Of a stretch of 62,311 nt of DNA, positions 33,895 through 43,778 are shown piece by piece. The number at the start of each line of letters is the position of its first letter. Position 1 is the stretch's first letter. The DNA comes from SZUA-521 sp041738285 (GTDB lineage: Bacteria; Pseudomonadota; Gammaproteobacteria; Pseudomonadales; Azotimanducaceae): the NCBI GenBank assembly GCA_041738285.1, contig JBGSQB010000208.1, forward strand, positions 1 through 62,311, given 5' to 3'. Below the pieces are notes generated by a model. That model was not told where the DNA came from and did not search any database. It saw only the letters and a program-made list of their open reading frames with translations. A program made the position numbers and the translations under genes.

Positions 33895-36200
33895 TCAATG
33901 CTTGTAGGTGAACTCGACCCCGAAACTGCGCGGCGTTCCCAGCATGCGTTCATGGAAACCGAGGAACGACAGATCGAATGCGTAGACGAGAAACTCTTCA
34001 TCGCCCAGGTTCTTGCCCCACAGTGCCGCCTCCCATTTTTCGTCCGCTGATGTCCAGGCCGCGCGGCCGTTCCACATCCAATAGGAATCCTGCGAAAGCA
34101 GCGGATTATTGAGCGAGTCAAAGTACACCTTGTCCTGATAGTTGAAGTCCGCCTGAAGCGTCACCGCGCCATTGTCGCCGAGGGGGATGTCGTACTGTAC
34201 GAGTCCGTTCAGCGTGAGTTCGGGCGAAAGCGTGATCTGATTGCCGGACTGATCACCCAGAGAGTTGGAGAACTCCTTGTACTCAGTGTCGAGTATGCCG
34301 ATACCGACATTGAGGAAGAGATGGTCGGTCGGCAACGCTTGCAGCTCCAGCTCCGCGCCCATCACCTCGGCGTCAGCCGCGTTGGTGAGAATGGAGAACG
34401 GCGTGGTGCCAACAACGATGAACGTGAAGACCTGCAGGTCGGAATAGTCGTAGTAGAAAAACGATCCGTTGACCCGCACGCGTCCGCCCGCAAGCGTCGA
34501 CTTGAACCCAGCCTCGTAGCTGACGAGCGTTTCTTCTTCATAGGGGAAGATGCCGTCCGTTGTGCTTTGAATCCCCCCGGCCTTGAACCCTGACGTAATC
34601 CCGCCGTACAACATCAGATCGTCGGACACCTGATAGTCGAGTACGGCACGGCCCGAGACGTTGTCAAAGTCGGTCTGATCATCTCCGGCGAAGATGGGGG
34701 GATTACCGAGATCGGGCTCGGCGAAGTAGAACAGCACATCTGTTCGATTGTTTCATTCGTATAGCGTAAGCCGAGGGCGAGGCCGAGCTTGTCGGTCAGA
34801 TCGAAGTGTCCATCGGCATAGAGCGCATAGCTGGTGATGGTTTGATCCGTATTGGAAACCTGTTCGAACACCGCCTGCTCCGGACAGAAACCGGAAGGGT
34901 TTCCGGGAGCGGCCGTACAGTTCACATCGTCGCCGACGAACAGCGGGCGCAGCATGCGCAAGATGTCGAAGGAGGTGTGGTCGTTGGCTTCGTCCTTCAT
35001 ATAGTACGCGCCGACCAGCCAGTCCCAACCGTCGAGGCTCTGCGCCACGCGAAGTTCCTGAGAAAAGGTCTCCTGCTCGACCGCGAGCACCCCGGTGATC
35101 AGATCATTCGGGCTGGCATCGGTCTCTTCTGGGCGGGAATCGTCGATGTCGTCATATGAGGTCACTGATGTAACTTCAACGTCACCGATTGCAAGCGTGG
35201 CGGTGAGCGACGTTCCCCAGAAGCTCGTATCGTTCTGCGGCTCGTAGTCGTAGTTGCCTTCATCGTATGCACGTACGGCCGGTACATCGATGCCGGTGAA
35301 TGGTGTCGAGTACGCTGCTTGCTCGGTATACCCGAAGAAATCGACGCATTGAAGTCTGGCGATCTGGGACGTCGTGCATTGATCGGCACCTCCAACGGCC
35401 ACGGATGCCGGATCCGTCGTTCCCAGGTGTTGATACTGCGGCGAGTCGGACTCGGACTTTCCGCCTCGCACGTTGAGCAGCAGATTGAACGTCTCCGTAG
35501 GGTCGGCTTCGATCAGCACTCGCCACGCCAGCTCATCGGAGCCGTTGACGTCATTGCCAGTCACCTTGTTCTTCATCCAGCCGTCGGAGTCGTTTTTCAG
35601 GATCGCGGCGCGAATTCCCAGTCCGTCAGCGATGGGGCCACCAAAGGCGCCTTCGAACTTGGTCGTCTCCCAGCTGCCGTAGCCTGCCCGCGCCCATCCG
35701 TCCCATTCCGGGGTCGGCTTGCGCGAGACGAAGTTCACTGCACCGCCAGTTGCGTTGCGTCCGTACAGGGTGCCTTGGGGCCCGCGGAGCACTTCGACTC
35801 GGTCGATATCGAGCAGTTGGAATATCTGCGCGGCGTTGGAAGCGATGTAGGACTCGTCGACGTAGGACGCGATGGGCCCCTGGTTCAATGTGCCGAAGTC
35901 ATTGAGCCCAACGCCGCGAATGAACAGCGCGGGTACGCCAGTGTCACCGTTCGGATAACCGACGCTGAAATTTGGGGTTTGCGCGGTGACGTCGACCGAT
36001 TGCCGCAAACCGAGCTTCTCGATGACCTCGCCGGTGAACGCAGTGACCGACACTGGGGTGTCCTGCAAGCGCTCTTCGCGCTTCTGTGCCGTCACGACGA
36101 TCTCTTCGATGAAGACTGATGAGGCGGGCTCGGACATTGCCATTGGCGATAGCGTCGCCGTGACCAACCCGAGCACCAGTGCGCGTGATCTGTGTTTCAT
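33895..36200 (-). pseudogene. TonB-dependent outer-membrane receptor, frameshifted
   Basis: Two overlapping frames together make one TonB receptor of about 768 residues. The first (36200 to about 34742) has a signal peptide, a TonB-box-like VFIEEIVVTAQKREE, and plug motifs VEVLRGPQGTLYGRNATGG. The second (34737 to 33895) continues the barrel with YGGITSGFKAGG and ends with the aromatic-poor tail FGVEFTYKH. The frames meet near 34735-34746, where LGLRYTNETIEQ is followed by LFYFAEPDLG in the other frame; one missing base would restore it. GGAGGG precedes the ATG. It may be a true mutation or an assembly error. It heads a set with cytochrome c, FAD oxidase and PLP enzyme. Confidence 0.85.
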
Positions 36201-36234
36201 GTGGCCCTCCGTGATTCAGGAACGATTGTATGCG

Positions 36235-37323
36235 CTAGCGAAGAACCCTTGAAAGAAAGGTTAGGCTCACATCCATGCGGTAGTCGATCCCTGAGTGATC
36301 ATCGTCGAACTCTTCGTAGCGATGTCGAATTCCGGCCCTTTCCAGTGCGCGCGCCAGCAGCCGGCATCCGTATTGAATGCGGTACTGATCACGCCAGCCG
36401 CAGTCGATGTAGATGCCCTTGAGTGACTTCAGGCCCGCGCGATGCTTGGCGACGAGATGGATCGGATCGTGCTCGAGCCATTTGCGCCAACGGCGTTCGA
36501 TGATCGCACCCGTCTCCAGGTCGAACGGCAGTTTGAATCCATTGGGCGCACTGGGAGACGGATCGTAGGTGGCGGCCATGCACAGATTCATGAGGCACAT
36601 GACTTCTGCGCCGGTCGGCTTTTCTTTCGTCCATATGTGCTCGAGGAATCGTGCGACGCGACCGTCGTCCATACCGGGTGAGAGATTTGACTTTGGTCGG
36701 TAAAGACCTGCCTTGTGCTTGGGCACGCGAAACTTGGCGAGTTCATCCAGCGTATTGGGCCAGTCGGCGCGGTAGACGAAGTCGAAGTACGCATCGCCCG
36801 AGTGATTGGCCACCGCACCCCAGTACTTCGCGTATTTCATGCCGTGCACGATCGCGCCGTAGCCGCCGGAGGACTTACCGAAGCAGCCTCGGTGTTCGCG
36901 GCTGGCGAGCGTGCGCAGCTCGCGGTCCACGAACGGGATCAGTTCGCGCGTGAGGTAGTCCGCATAGCGGCCGATGGCGCGTGAATTGATGTACTGATTG
37001 CCACCGAGCGCGGTGAAGCAGTCCGGGAAGACCAGGATGCACGGACCCATTTTGCGCTCGGCAATGAGCCGCGCCGCCCGCTCGGGTACGTTCTCCTCGA
37101 AATTCTTCCAGCCCACGTGGGACCAGCCCGAGCCCGTGTAGCCCACGAGGTCGAACAGCACCGGAAAGCGCTTGGTGCCGCGGCCATCCGAATACTGCGG
37201 CGGCAGCCACACCGGTAGTTTGCGCACGTGGGGGTCACCCAGCGGATTGTCAGCGAGCACCCGCGAGGTGTGTTCCAGTACGATCAGTTCACCTTCGCGC
37301 TTTGGTGTGGTTTTGCGCGCCAT
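36235..37323 (-). CDS. esterase of the esterase D/enterochelin-esterase-like family
   Basis: A 362-residue alpha/beta hydrolase without signal peptide. The nucleophile elbow is GKSSGGYGA; FPVLFDLVGYTGSGWSH is the early strand with the oxyanion hole; DDHSGIDYR near the end carries the probable histidine. GGAGG shortly before the ATG at 37323 fixes the start; the longer frame to 37488 runs into the rlmKL promoter region. It lies just upstream of the TonB receptor on the same strand, 34 bases away, so may belong to the same uptake locus. Confidence 0.8.
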   Translation of the reverse strand: MARKTTPKREGELIVLEHTSRVLADNPLGDPHVRKLPVWLPPQYSDGRGTKRFPVLFDLVGYTGSGWSHVGWKNFEENVPERAARLIAERKMGPCILVFPDCFTALGGNQYINSRAIGRYADYLTRELIPFVDRELRTLASREHRGCFGKSSGGYGAIVHGMKYAKYWGAVANHSGDAYFDFVYRADWPNTLDELAKFRVPKHKAGLYRPKSNLSPGMDDGRVARFLEHIWTKEKPTGAEVMCLMNLCMAATYDPSPSAPNGFKLPFDLETGAIIERRWRKWLEHDPIHLVAKHRAGLKSLKGIYIDCGWRDQYRIQYGCRLLARALERAGIRHRYEEFDDDHSGIDYRMDVSLTFLSRVLR

Positions 37324-37408
37324 GCTGCCTCCGGGCATTCGTTCGACCGAGCGCCCATGGTCGGACAAACGCTGGCACAATGCAGCCGTTTCAGCAGCCG
37401 TCGCGATC

Positions 37409-39577
37409 ATGCAGTTCTTTGCCACCTGTCCCATGGGCTTCGGGGATCTGCTCGAAGCCGAACTGCTCGCATGCGGCGGTGCGATCACATCGCGCTCCGT
37501 CGCGGGTATCGGATTCTCCGGCGCGCTCGAAACCGCTTACCGCGCGTGCCTATGGAGTCGCATCGCCAATCGCGTGCTGCTGGAGGTATACAGCTTTCCC
37601 GCCACCGATGGCGATGCGCTCTATCACGGCATCCAGCACGTGGAGTGGCGCGAGCACTTCCGGCGCGGTCAGTCGTTCGTGGTCGACTTCACCTCGCGCC
37701 GCAGCCTGCTCAATCACACGTTGTTCGGCGCGCAGCGCGTGAAAGACGCGATCGTCGATCAGTTGCGCGCACAGTGGGGCGAGCGTCCCGATGTCGACAC
37801 GCGTGATCCCGACACGCGCATCAACGTGCACGTCGATCGCGATCACGCGAGCGTCGCCATCGACTTGTCGGGTGACAGTCTGCATCGACGTGGCTATCGC
37901 GCCAATCAAGGGATTGCGCCGCTCAAGGAGAATCTTGCCGCAGCGCTGCTCATGCGTGCCGGATGGCCGGAAGTGGCAGCCAAGGGTGGTGCGCTGTTCG
38001 ATCCGATGTGCGGGTCGGGCACGTTCCTGATCGAAGGCGCGATGATCGCAACTGATACCGCACCGGGACTCGAGCGACCGTTCGGCTTCGAGCGTTGGCC
38101 GGGCCACGATGCATCCGTGTGGCAGCAGTTGGTAGCCGAGGCGCGTGAGCGCAGAGATACGGGTCGAACGGCGAGTACGGTCGTAATTCATGGCAGTGAC
38201 AGCGACGGGCGAATGGTCGCGATGGCGCTCGAGAACGTCGCGCGCGCGCAATTCGATGGCCGCATCGAGATCGCGCAATGCGCGTTGAGAGACGTGGTGC
38301 CACCGGCTCCGACGGGCTTACTCATCGCCAACCCGCCATACGGTGAGCGTATGGCGTCGGTGGAAGAAATGCCCGCGCTCTTCACCGAATTCGGCGAGGT
38401 ATTGCGGACGCGATTCGATGGCTGGAGTGCCGCAATCCTTGCGCCGGATGCGGAACTGGGTTTTCGGATTGGCCTGCGTGTACGGAAGAAGAACGCGGCA
38501 CGCAACGGCGCGCTCGATGTCGTGCTTCTGACCTTCGATATTGCGACCGATCGGCAGCTCAAGCCCCGTGGTGAGGGAAGTCCGCGCGTTCAAGTGCCTG
38601 CCGTTCTCGATGCAGGCATCGACGACGTCGTCAATCGAATGAAGAAGAACGTGCTGCGGCTCGAACGTTGGGCCGACAAAGAAGGCGTTTCCTGCTATCG
38701 CATTTACGATGCGGACCTGCCGGACTACGCATTTGCCGTCGATCGTTATCAGGGCGAAGGGCAGTGGAACGGGCGCGTGTGGTTGCACGTGCAGGAGTAC
38801 GCGCCCCCCGCGACCGTCGATGAAGATCGCGCCGAGCTGCGCCGTGCGTCGTTACTCGCGGTGCTGCCCGACGCCCTTGGCGTTCCGGCGGACGATGTGT
38901 ACTTCAAGACCCGCAAGCGACAACGAGGACGCGATCAGTACACACGACAGAACGACACGGGGGTACTGTTCGAAGTCGCCGAGGGCGGTTGCAGGTTTCT
39001 CGTCAATTTCACCGACTATCTGGACACGGGCCTGTTCCTCGATCATCGGCCGCTGCGCATGCGCATCCAGCGCGAAAGCGCCGGCAAGCGATTTCTCAAC
39101 CTGTTCTCCTACACTGCGACCGCGACCGTACATGCGATGGAAGGTGGCGCGACGCATTCGGTGTCGGTGGATCTATCGACCACGTACACGGACTGGGCGC
39201 GCCGCAACCTCGAGCTGAACGATGCCGACTTCGACCGTCAGCAACTGGTGCGTGCCGATTGTCGCGACTGGCTGCGACTCGCCGGCAAGCGCGGCGCGCA
39301 GTTCGATCTCATTCTGCTCGACCCGCCGTCGTTCTCGAACTCCAAGTCGAGCGATGGCGAACTGGTGATCCAGCGCGATCATGTCGAGCTCATCCGTGGC
39401 TGCTGTGCGGTGCTCGCGCCGCGAGGGGTCTTGTACTTCTCGAACAACCTCCAGCGATTCAAACTCGACGCATCGGCGCTTTCGGACCTTGTGGTCGAGG
39501 ACATCACGACGTCGACGATCGGTGAGGACTTCAAACGCAATCCCCGTATTCACGCCTGCTGGCGCGTCTTGCGCTGA
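37409..39577 (+). CDS. rlmKL: bifunctional 23S rRNA methyltransferase RlmKL
   Basis: A 722-residue fused enzyme that methylates G2445 (N2, RlmL half) and G2069 (N7, RlmK half) of 23S rRNA in E. coli numbering. The order is THUMP domain, first methyltransferase with FDPMCGSGTFLIEGA and NPPYGER (about residue 308), then second methyltransferase with LNLFSYTATATVHAMEGGA and DPPSFSNSK (about residue 637). The start MQFFATCPMGFGDLL is the family's usual beginning; longer frames upstream overlap the divergent esterase. The fused form is typical of gammaproteobacteria. Confidence 0.95.
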   Translation: MQFFATCPMGFGDLLEAELLACGGAITSRSVAGIGFSGALETAYRACLWSRIANRVLLEVYSFPATDGDALYHGIQHVEWREHFRRGQSFVVDFTSRRSLLNHTLFGAQRVKDAIVDQLRAQWGERPDVDTRDPDTRINVHVDRDHASVAIDLSGDSLHRRGYRANQGIAPLKENLAAALLMRAGWPEVAAKGGALFDPMCGSGTFLIEGAMIATDTAPGLERPFGFERWPGHDASVWQQLVAEARERRDTGRTASTVVIHGSDSDGRMVAMALENVARAQFDGRIEIAQCALRDVVPPAPTGLLIANPPYGERMASVEEMPALFTEFGEVLRTRFDGWSAAILAPDAELGFRIGLRVRKKNAARNGALDVVLLTFDIATDRQLKPRGEGSPRVQVPAVLDAGIDDVVNRMKKNVLRLERWADKEGVSCYRIYDADLPDYAFAVDRYQGEGQWNGRVWLHVQEYAPPATVDEDRAELRRASLLAVLPDALGVPADDVYFKTRKRQRGRDQYTRQNDTGVLFEVAEGGCRFLVNFTDYLDTGLFLDHRPLRMRIQRESAGKRFLNLFSYTATATVHAMEGGATHSVSVDLSTTYTDWARRNLELNDADFDRQQLVRADCRDWLRLAGKRGAQFDLILLDPPSFSNSKSSDGELVIQRDHVELIRGCCAVLAPRGVLYFSNNLQRFKLDASALSDLVVEDITTSTIGEDFKRNPRIHACWRVLR

Positions 39578-39584
39578 AGCGCTG

Positions 39585-40628
39585 ATGGATCCGCTCAGTC
39601 AGGGAGTATTCGGTGCGGTAGTTGCGGGGAGTGGCGCGAACCGAGTGCGCATTGCACCGATTGCAATCATCGGCGGGCTGAGCGCGCTCGCACCGGACCT
39701 CGACATCCTCATCCGTTCCTCGAGCGATCCGTTGTTGTTCCTCGAGTACCACCGTCAGTTCAGCCACGCAATCGCGTTCATCCCGTTTGGTGCTGCGATC
39801 TGCGCGCTCGTGAGCTATCGCTTCGTCCGCGGGCGACTGACGTGGCAGTTGACCTATCTGGGGTGTTTGCTTGGCTTTGCGAGCCACGGCTTGCTCGATG
39901 CGTGCACGAGCTACGGCACTCAGCTCTTCTGGCCGTTTTCGGATGCACGTATCGCCTGGAACAGTGTGTCTGTGGTCGATCCGCTGTTCACGGTGCCGCT
40001 GATTGCGCTCGTCGCGATGGCCATTGCAAAAGGTCGGAGCGAACTCGCGCGCGTGGCGCTGGTGTGGGCGGTGTGTTATCTCGGGCTTGGCGCAGTCCAG
40101 CAACATCGCGCTGTCAGTGCCGGATTCGAACTTGCAGCGAGTCGCGGACACGAACCGGTTCGTCTGGACGCGAAGCCGAGCTTCGCCAATCTGCTCGTGT
40201 GGAAGATCGTCTACGAGTACGACGATCGATACTTCGTGGACGCCGCGCGGCTGGGAATGGCCGTGAGCTACTGCGAGGGCCTGCACATCGCCGCGCTTGA
40301 TCTAGAACGTGACTTCCCCTGGCTCGCGGTCGCCACACAGCAGGCGCGAGACGTGGAACGCTTTCGATGGTTTTCGCAGGACTATCTCGCCTTGGATCCA
40401 TCGGACCCTTCGCGCATCGTCGATGTGCGTTATTCGACGCTACCCAACGAGATCGAACCGCTATGGGGAATCCGACTCGACCCGAACGCAGACGCCGCTG
40501 CGCACGCCGACTTCAGCACTCAATCGACTCGGCGCGCGGAGCAGCTGCCGCGGCTGTGGGCGATGGTCAGGGACAGTGACCCCTGTTCAGGAAACACCAT
40601 CGACGTCCGCTTCGTGCGTCGCACGTGA
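39585..40628 (+). CDS. YdjM-like inner-membrane metal-dependent hydrolase
   Basis: A 347-residue membrane protein. MDPLSQGVFGAVVAG, LAPDLDIL, YHRQFSHAIAFIPFGA and LLDACTSYGTQLFWPFSDARIAW are the conserved metal-binding and membrane motifs of the YdjM/YfhO-type family. About five helices lie in the first 190 residues, then a soluble domain. It follows rlmKL after seven bases. About the last 19 codons and the stop lie inside a palindromic element, so the natural C-terminus may have been replaced. Confidence 0.8.
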   Translation: MDPLSQGVFGAVVAGSGANRVRIAPIAIIGGLSALAPDLDILIRSSSDPLLFLEYHRQFSHAIAFIPFGAAICALVSYRFVRGRLTWQLTYLGCLLGFASHGLLDACTSYGTQLFWPFSDARIAWNSVSVVDPLFTVPLIALVAMAIAKGRSELARVALVWAVCYLGLGAVQQHRAVSAGFELAASRGHEPVRLDAKPSFANLLVWKIVYEYDDRYFVDAARLGMAVSYCEGLHIAALDLERDFPWLAVATQQARDVERFRWFSQDYLALDPSDPSRIVDVRYSTLPNEIEPLWGIRLDPNADAAAHADFSTQSTRRAEQLPRLWAMVRDSDPCSGNTIDVRFVRRT

Positions 40629-40650
40629 GTTTCCTGAACAGGGTCCCCCT
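40569..40650. repeat. palindromic element at a convergent junction, copy A
   Basis: CCCTGTTCAGGAAAC at 40581-40595 is the exact reverse complement of GTTTCCTGAACAGGG at 40629-40643. Outside the stem the ends read AGGGACAGTGACC and GGTCCCCCT, also partly complementary. The loop contains a smaller dyad, CGTGCG-T-CGCACG. It spans the 3' end of the YdjM-like gene and reaches to 11 bases before the stop of the convergent LLM gene. It could act as a bidirectional terminator or be a REP/MITE-like unit. Confidence 0.75.
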
Positions 40651-40660
40651 AACGCATCAA

Positions 40661-41884
40661 CTATCGACTCACCTTCGGCGCATGATGCGCCGGCATCGCC
40701 GCCTGCCCTTGCGAGCCTTCGGCCAACGCCTTTGCGGCGCGCTCGTTCTGCATGATCTTCGAAACCACGGCGGCGCCCGCACGATCGAACGAGTCGCGAT
40801 GTTCGATCACATGGCGCTGGGACTCGCGATAGCTCGCGAGCATACCGTTCACTTCCGGGATCACGTAGCGGGCAACGAGCTCCCAGCTGTTGAACGTGTG
40901 TTGGCGGTTCGCCCAGTCGTGCACGAAACCCACCACCGTACCGAAGCCGTTGGTCAGTTCGATCATCTGGCGAATCGCCTTGATGAGATCGTCAGGCGTG
41001 CCGATGACCGCGGCTGCGCCTTCGACGAACGCGGTCGAGTCAACCGCCTGGTCAGGCGTCTTGAATGCTTCGGCGCCCGGTCGCATGAGTGTGCCGACGG
41101 TATATTCATTGTGCCAGCGGAAGAGGCCATCCTTGGCTTCGGCGCGCGCCTGTTCGCGAGTTTCCGCGATGTGCCAGGACATGACGATGCGCCAGTTGCG
41201 GCGATCAACGCTCTGACCATGCTTGGCGGCGGACTCTTCGGCGAAGCTCCACTGCAGCGGCAGCGCCTGCAGTCCCGCAGTGGACATGGAACCGATCGAT
41301 AGCACGCCGGTGCCGTGCTTGCCGGCGAGGGTCATGCCCGATGGGCTGATCATCGACGCGACGGCGAACGGAAGATCTTCCTGCAGCGGCAACAACTGCA
41401 GCCGCGCATCGTTCAGCGTGAACCAGTCGCTCTTGTGGCTGAAGCGTTCTTCGCCGCGCAGCAGGCGCCGAATCACACCGATCGCCTCGTCCTGGCGGTC
41501 GCGTTGCAGCATCGGATCGATGTCGAGCATGTAGGCATCGGAAGGCAATGCCCCCGGGCCAGAACCGAAAATCACGCGTCCGCCGGTCATGTGATCGAGC
41601 TGGACGATGCGCTGGGCGACGTTGAACGGATGGTGATAGGGCAGCGAGACCACACCCGTGCCGAGGCGGATGCGATGGGTGCGCTCACCGGCGGCGGCGA
41701 GAAAGAGCTCCGGTGAGGCGATGATCTCCCAGCCGGTGGAGTGGTGTTCGCCGCACCAGAATTCATCGAATCCGAGCCGATCGAGGTGCTCGGCGAGATC
41801 GAGGTCGCGCCGGAACTGCAGGGTCGGATGTTCGCCGATGGGATGGTGGGGGGCCAGAAAGGCGCCAAACTGAAGTCGTGCCAT
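40661..41884 (-). CDS. LLM-class flavin-dependent monooxygenase
   Basis: A 407-residue luciferase-like enzyme that would use reduced FMN or F420-type cofactor. LDRLGFDEFWCGEHHSTGWE and RLGTGVVSLPYHHPFNVAQR followed by QLDHMTGGR and GSGPGALPSDA are the family hallmarks, with the conserved HH in the active-site region. The C-terminal tail (about 50 residues, rich in Ala and charged residues) is longer than usual. It is divergent from the acetolactate-synthase-like gene. The substrate is unknown. Confidence 0.9.
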   Translation of the reverse strand: MARLQFGAFLAPHHPIGEHPTLQFRRDLDLAEHLDRLGFDEFWCGEHHSTGWEIIASPELFLAAAGERTHRIRLGTGVVSLPYHHPFNVAQRIVQLDHMTGGRVIFGSGPGALPSDAYMLDIDPMLQRDRQDEAIGVIRRLLRGEERFSHKSDWFTLNDARLQLLPLQEDLPFAVASMISPSGMTLAGKHGTGVLSIGSMSTAGLQALPLQWSFAEESAAKHGQSVDRRNWRIVMSWHIAETREQARAEAKDGLFRWHNEYTVGTLMRPGAEAFKTPDQAVDSTAFVEGAAAVIGTPDDLIKAIRQMIELTNGFGTVVGFVHDWANRQHTFNSWELVARYVIPEVNGMLASYRESQRHVIEHRDSFDRAGAAVVSKIMQNERAAKALAEGSQGQAAMPAHHAPKVSR

Positions 41885-42023
41885 GGGATCTACTCACGCG
41901 GGTTTGTTGCATCCGGGCATCGAACCATGGTGTGTCGATGGGTTTCAAGTGCACAGGCGGACCTCGCCCGAACGACGGAAAACTGGCGCCCTCGACCGAA
42001 TGAGGCTACAACTTAGCGCTGCT

Positions 42024-42042
42024 GCTGACCCTCGCGGTCAGC
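42024..42042. promoter_or_regulatory. stem-loop in the leader of the acetolactate-synthase-like gene
   Basis: GCTGACC at 42024-42030 pairs with GGTCAGC at 42036-42042 around a five-base loop. It lies 45 bases before the start codon and could be an operator or an attenuator hairpin. There is no U-tract. A second partial dyad, CTGATCAG, follows at about 42047. Confidence 0.3.
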
Positions 42043-42086
42043 TCCCCTGATCAGCAGGATCAGCAACTCATTGAAGGAGTGGCGCG

Positions 42087-43727
42087 TTGAAGGCATCCGA
42101 TCTGTTCGTGAAGGCGCTGGAGGCCGAAGGAGTCGAGTACGTATTCGGTATTCCGGGCGAGGAGAATCTCGACCTGCTCGAGTCATTGCGCACCTCGAGC
42201 ATCAAGCTGATCCTGACTCGCCACGAACAGGCCGCTGGTTTCATGGCCGCGACCTATGGCCGCCTCACGGGCAAGGCAGGCGTGTGTCTTGCGACCCTCG
42301 GGCCTGGCGCCACCAACTTCGTTACCGCTGCCGCCTATGCGCAGCTCGGCGGAATGCCGATGGTCATGCTCACTGGTCAGAAACCGATCAAGTCGAGCAA
42401 GCAGGGCCATTTCCAGATCGTCGATATCGTCGACATGATGAAACCGCTCACCAAATACACGCGCCAGGTCGTTTCCGCCGACACGATCCCGGCGCGGGTG
42501 CGGGAAGCCTTCCGGCGGGCCGAAGAGGAGCGGCCCGGGGCCACACACCTCGAATTGCCCGAAGACATCGCGCACGATCAAACCGATGCCGAGGTGCTGC
42601 CTGCCAGCTACGGTCGTCGCCCGCTCACCGACGAGAAGGCGATTGGTCGCGCAGTGGATGCCATCGTCAATGCCAAGCGTCCGTTGCTCATGGTCGGGGC
42701 GGGCGCCAATCGCAAGACCACGACCAAGATGCTCCACGAGTTCGTCGACAAGCTCGGCATTCCGTTCTTCAGCACTCAGATGGGGAAGGGGGTCGTGGAC
42801 GAAACGCACCCGCTCTGGATCGGCAATGCCGCGTTGTCAGATGGCGATTTCGTTCATCGCGCCATCGAGAAGGCCGACTGCATCATCAACGTAGGTCACG
42901 ATGTGATCGAAAAGCCACCGTTCTTCATGAACAGGGGACGCCGCACCGTCATCCACGTCAATTTCTTCGCCGCGGAAGTCGACACTGTCTACTTCCCGCA
43001 AATCGAACTCGTTGGCGACGTTGCCAACTCCGTGTGGCGACTCAAGCAGCGCATGGAACCCCAGTCACATTGGGATTTTTCCTACTTCAGCGAAGTGCGC
43101 ACGCACCTGGAGCGACATCTCGCTGCGCACGCGGACGACGATCGGTTCCCGATGCACCCGGTGCGCCTCGTCGCGGATGTGCGCAAAGTGATGAAGGGAG
43201 ATGGCATCGTCGCGCTCGACAACGGCATGTACAAGCTCTGGTTCGCCCGCTACTACCGCTGCACGCATCCCAACTCGCTGCTGCTCGACAATGCGCTGGC
43301 TACGATGGGCGCGGGCATGCCCTCGGCGATGGCGGCGGCGTTGGTTCATCCTGGACGTAAGGTCGTCGCCGTGGCAGGCGATGGCGGATTCATGATGAAC
43401 TCCCAGGAGATGGAAACCGCCGTGCGTCTGAATCAGAACATTACGGTGTTGGTGCTGCGCGACAACGCCTACGGCATGATCAAGTGGAAGCAGGCGAACA
43501 TGAAGTTCACCAACTTCGGCATGGATATGGGCAATCCGGATTTCGTGAAATATGCGCAGGCCTATGGCGCGCGCGGCCATCGGCCCCATTCGGCCGACGA
43601 GTTCGCACCGCTGCTCGCGCAGACGGTGGAAGCACCCGGCGTGGACCTGATCGAGGTTCCAGTCGACTACTCCGACAACGACCGCATTCTGAATCGCGAG
43701 ATTCGCGAACTCTCTGCAAAGGTATAG
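42087..43727 (+). CDS. acetolactate synthase-like ThDP enzyme (large subunit)
   Basis: A 546-residue thiamine-diphosphate enzyme. E47 in LTRHEQAAGFMA is the catalytic glutamate that activates ThDP; the ThDP-binding motif GDGGFMMNSQE with LRDNAYGMIKW is near residue 431. No small subunit gene is adjacent, as in catabolic acetolactate synthases or related carboligases. TTG at 42087 is the start, with AAGGAG seven bases upstream. The aldehyde dehydrogenase follows after 51 bases. The true substrate could differ from pyruvate. Confidence 0.9.
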   Translation: MKASDLFVKALEAEGVEYVFGIPGEENLDLLESLRTSSIKLILTRHEQAAGFMAATYGRLTGKAGVCLATLGPGATNFVTAAAYAQLGGMPMVMLTGQKPIKSSKQGHFQIVDIVDMMKPLTKYTRQVVSADTIPARVREAFRRAEEERPGATHLELPEDIAHDQTDAEVLPASYGRRPLTDEKAIGRAVDAIVNAKRPLLMVGAGANRKTTTKMLHEFVDKLGIPFFSTQMGKGVVDETHPLWIGNAALSDGDFVHRAIEKADCIINVGHDVIEKPPFFMNRGRRTVIHVNFFAAEVDTVYFPQIELVGDVANSVWRLKQRMEPQSHWDFSYFSEVRTHLERHLAAHADDDRFPMHPVRLVADVRKVMKGDGIVALDNGMYKLWFARYYRCTHPNSLLLDNALATMGAGMPSAMAAALVHPGRKVVAVAGDGGFMMNSQEMETAVRLNQNITVLVLRDNAYGMIKWKQANMKFTNFGMDMGNPDFVKYAQAYGARGHRPHSADEFAPLLAQTVEAPGVDLIEVPVDYSDNDRILNREIRELSAKV

Positions 43728-43778
43728 TCGCTTGCGACACCCTTCGAGCCCGCTCCCACAGCTGTTGGAGAATCGCGC

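Noticed and set aside
34614..34737. Two separate receptor genes instead of one broken gene
   Set aside because: The second frame starts in the middle of the beta-barrel and lacks signal and plug, so it cannot be an independent receptor.
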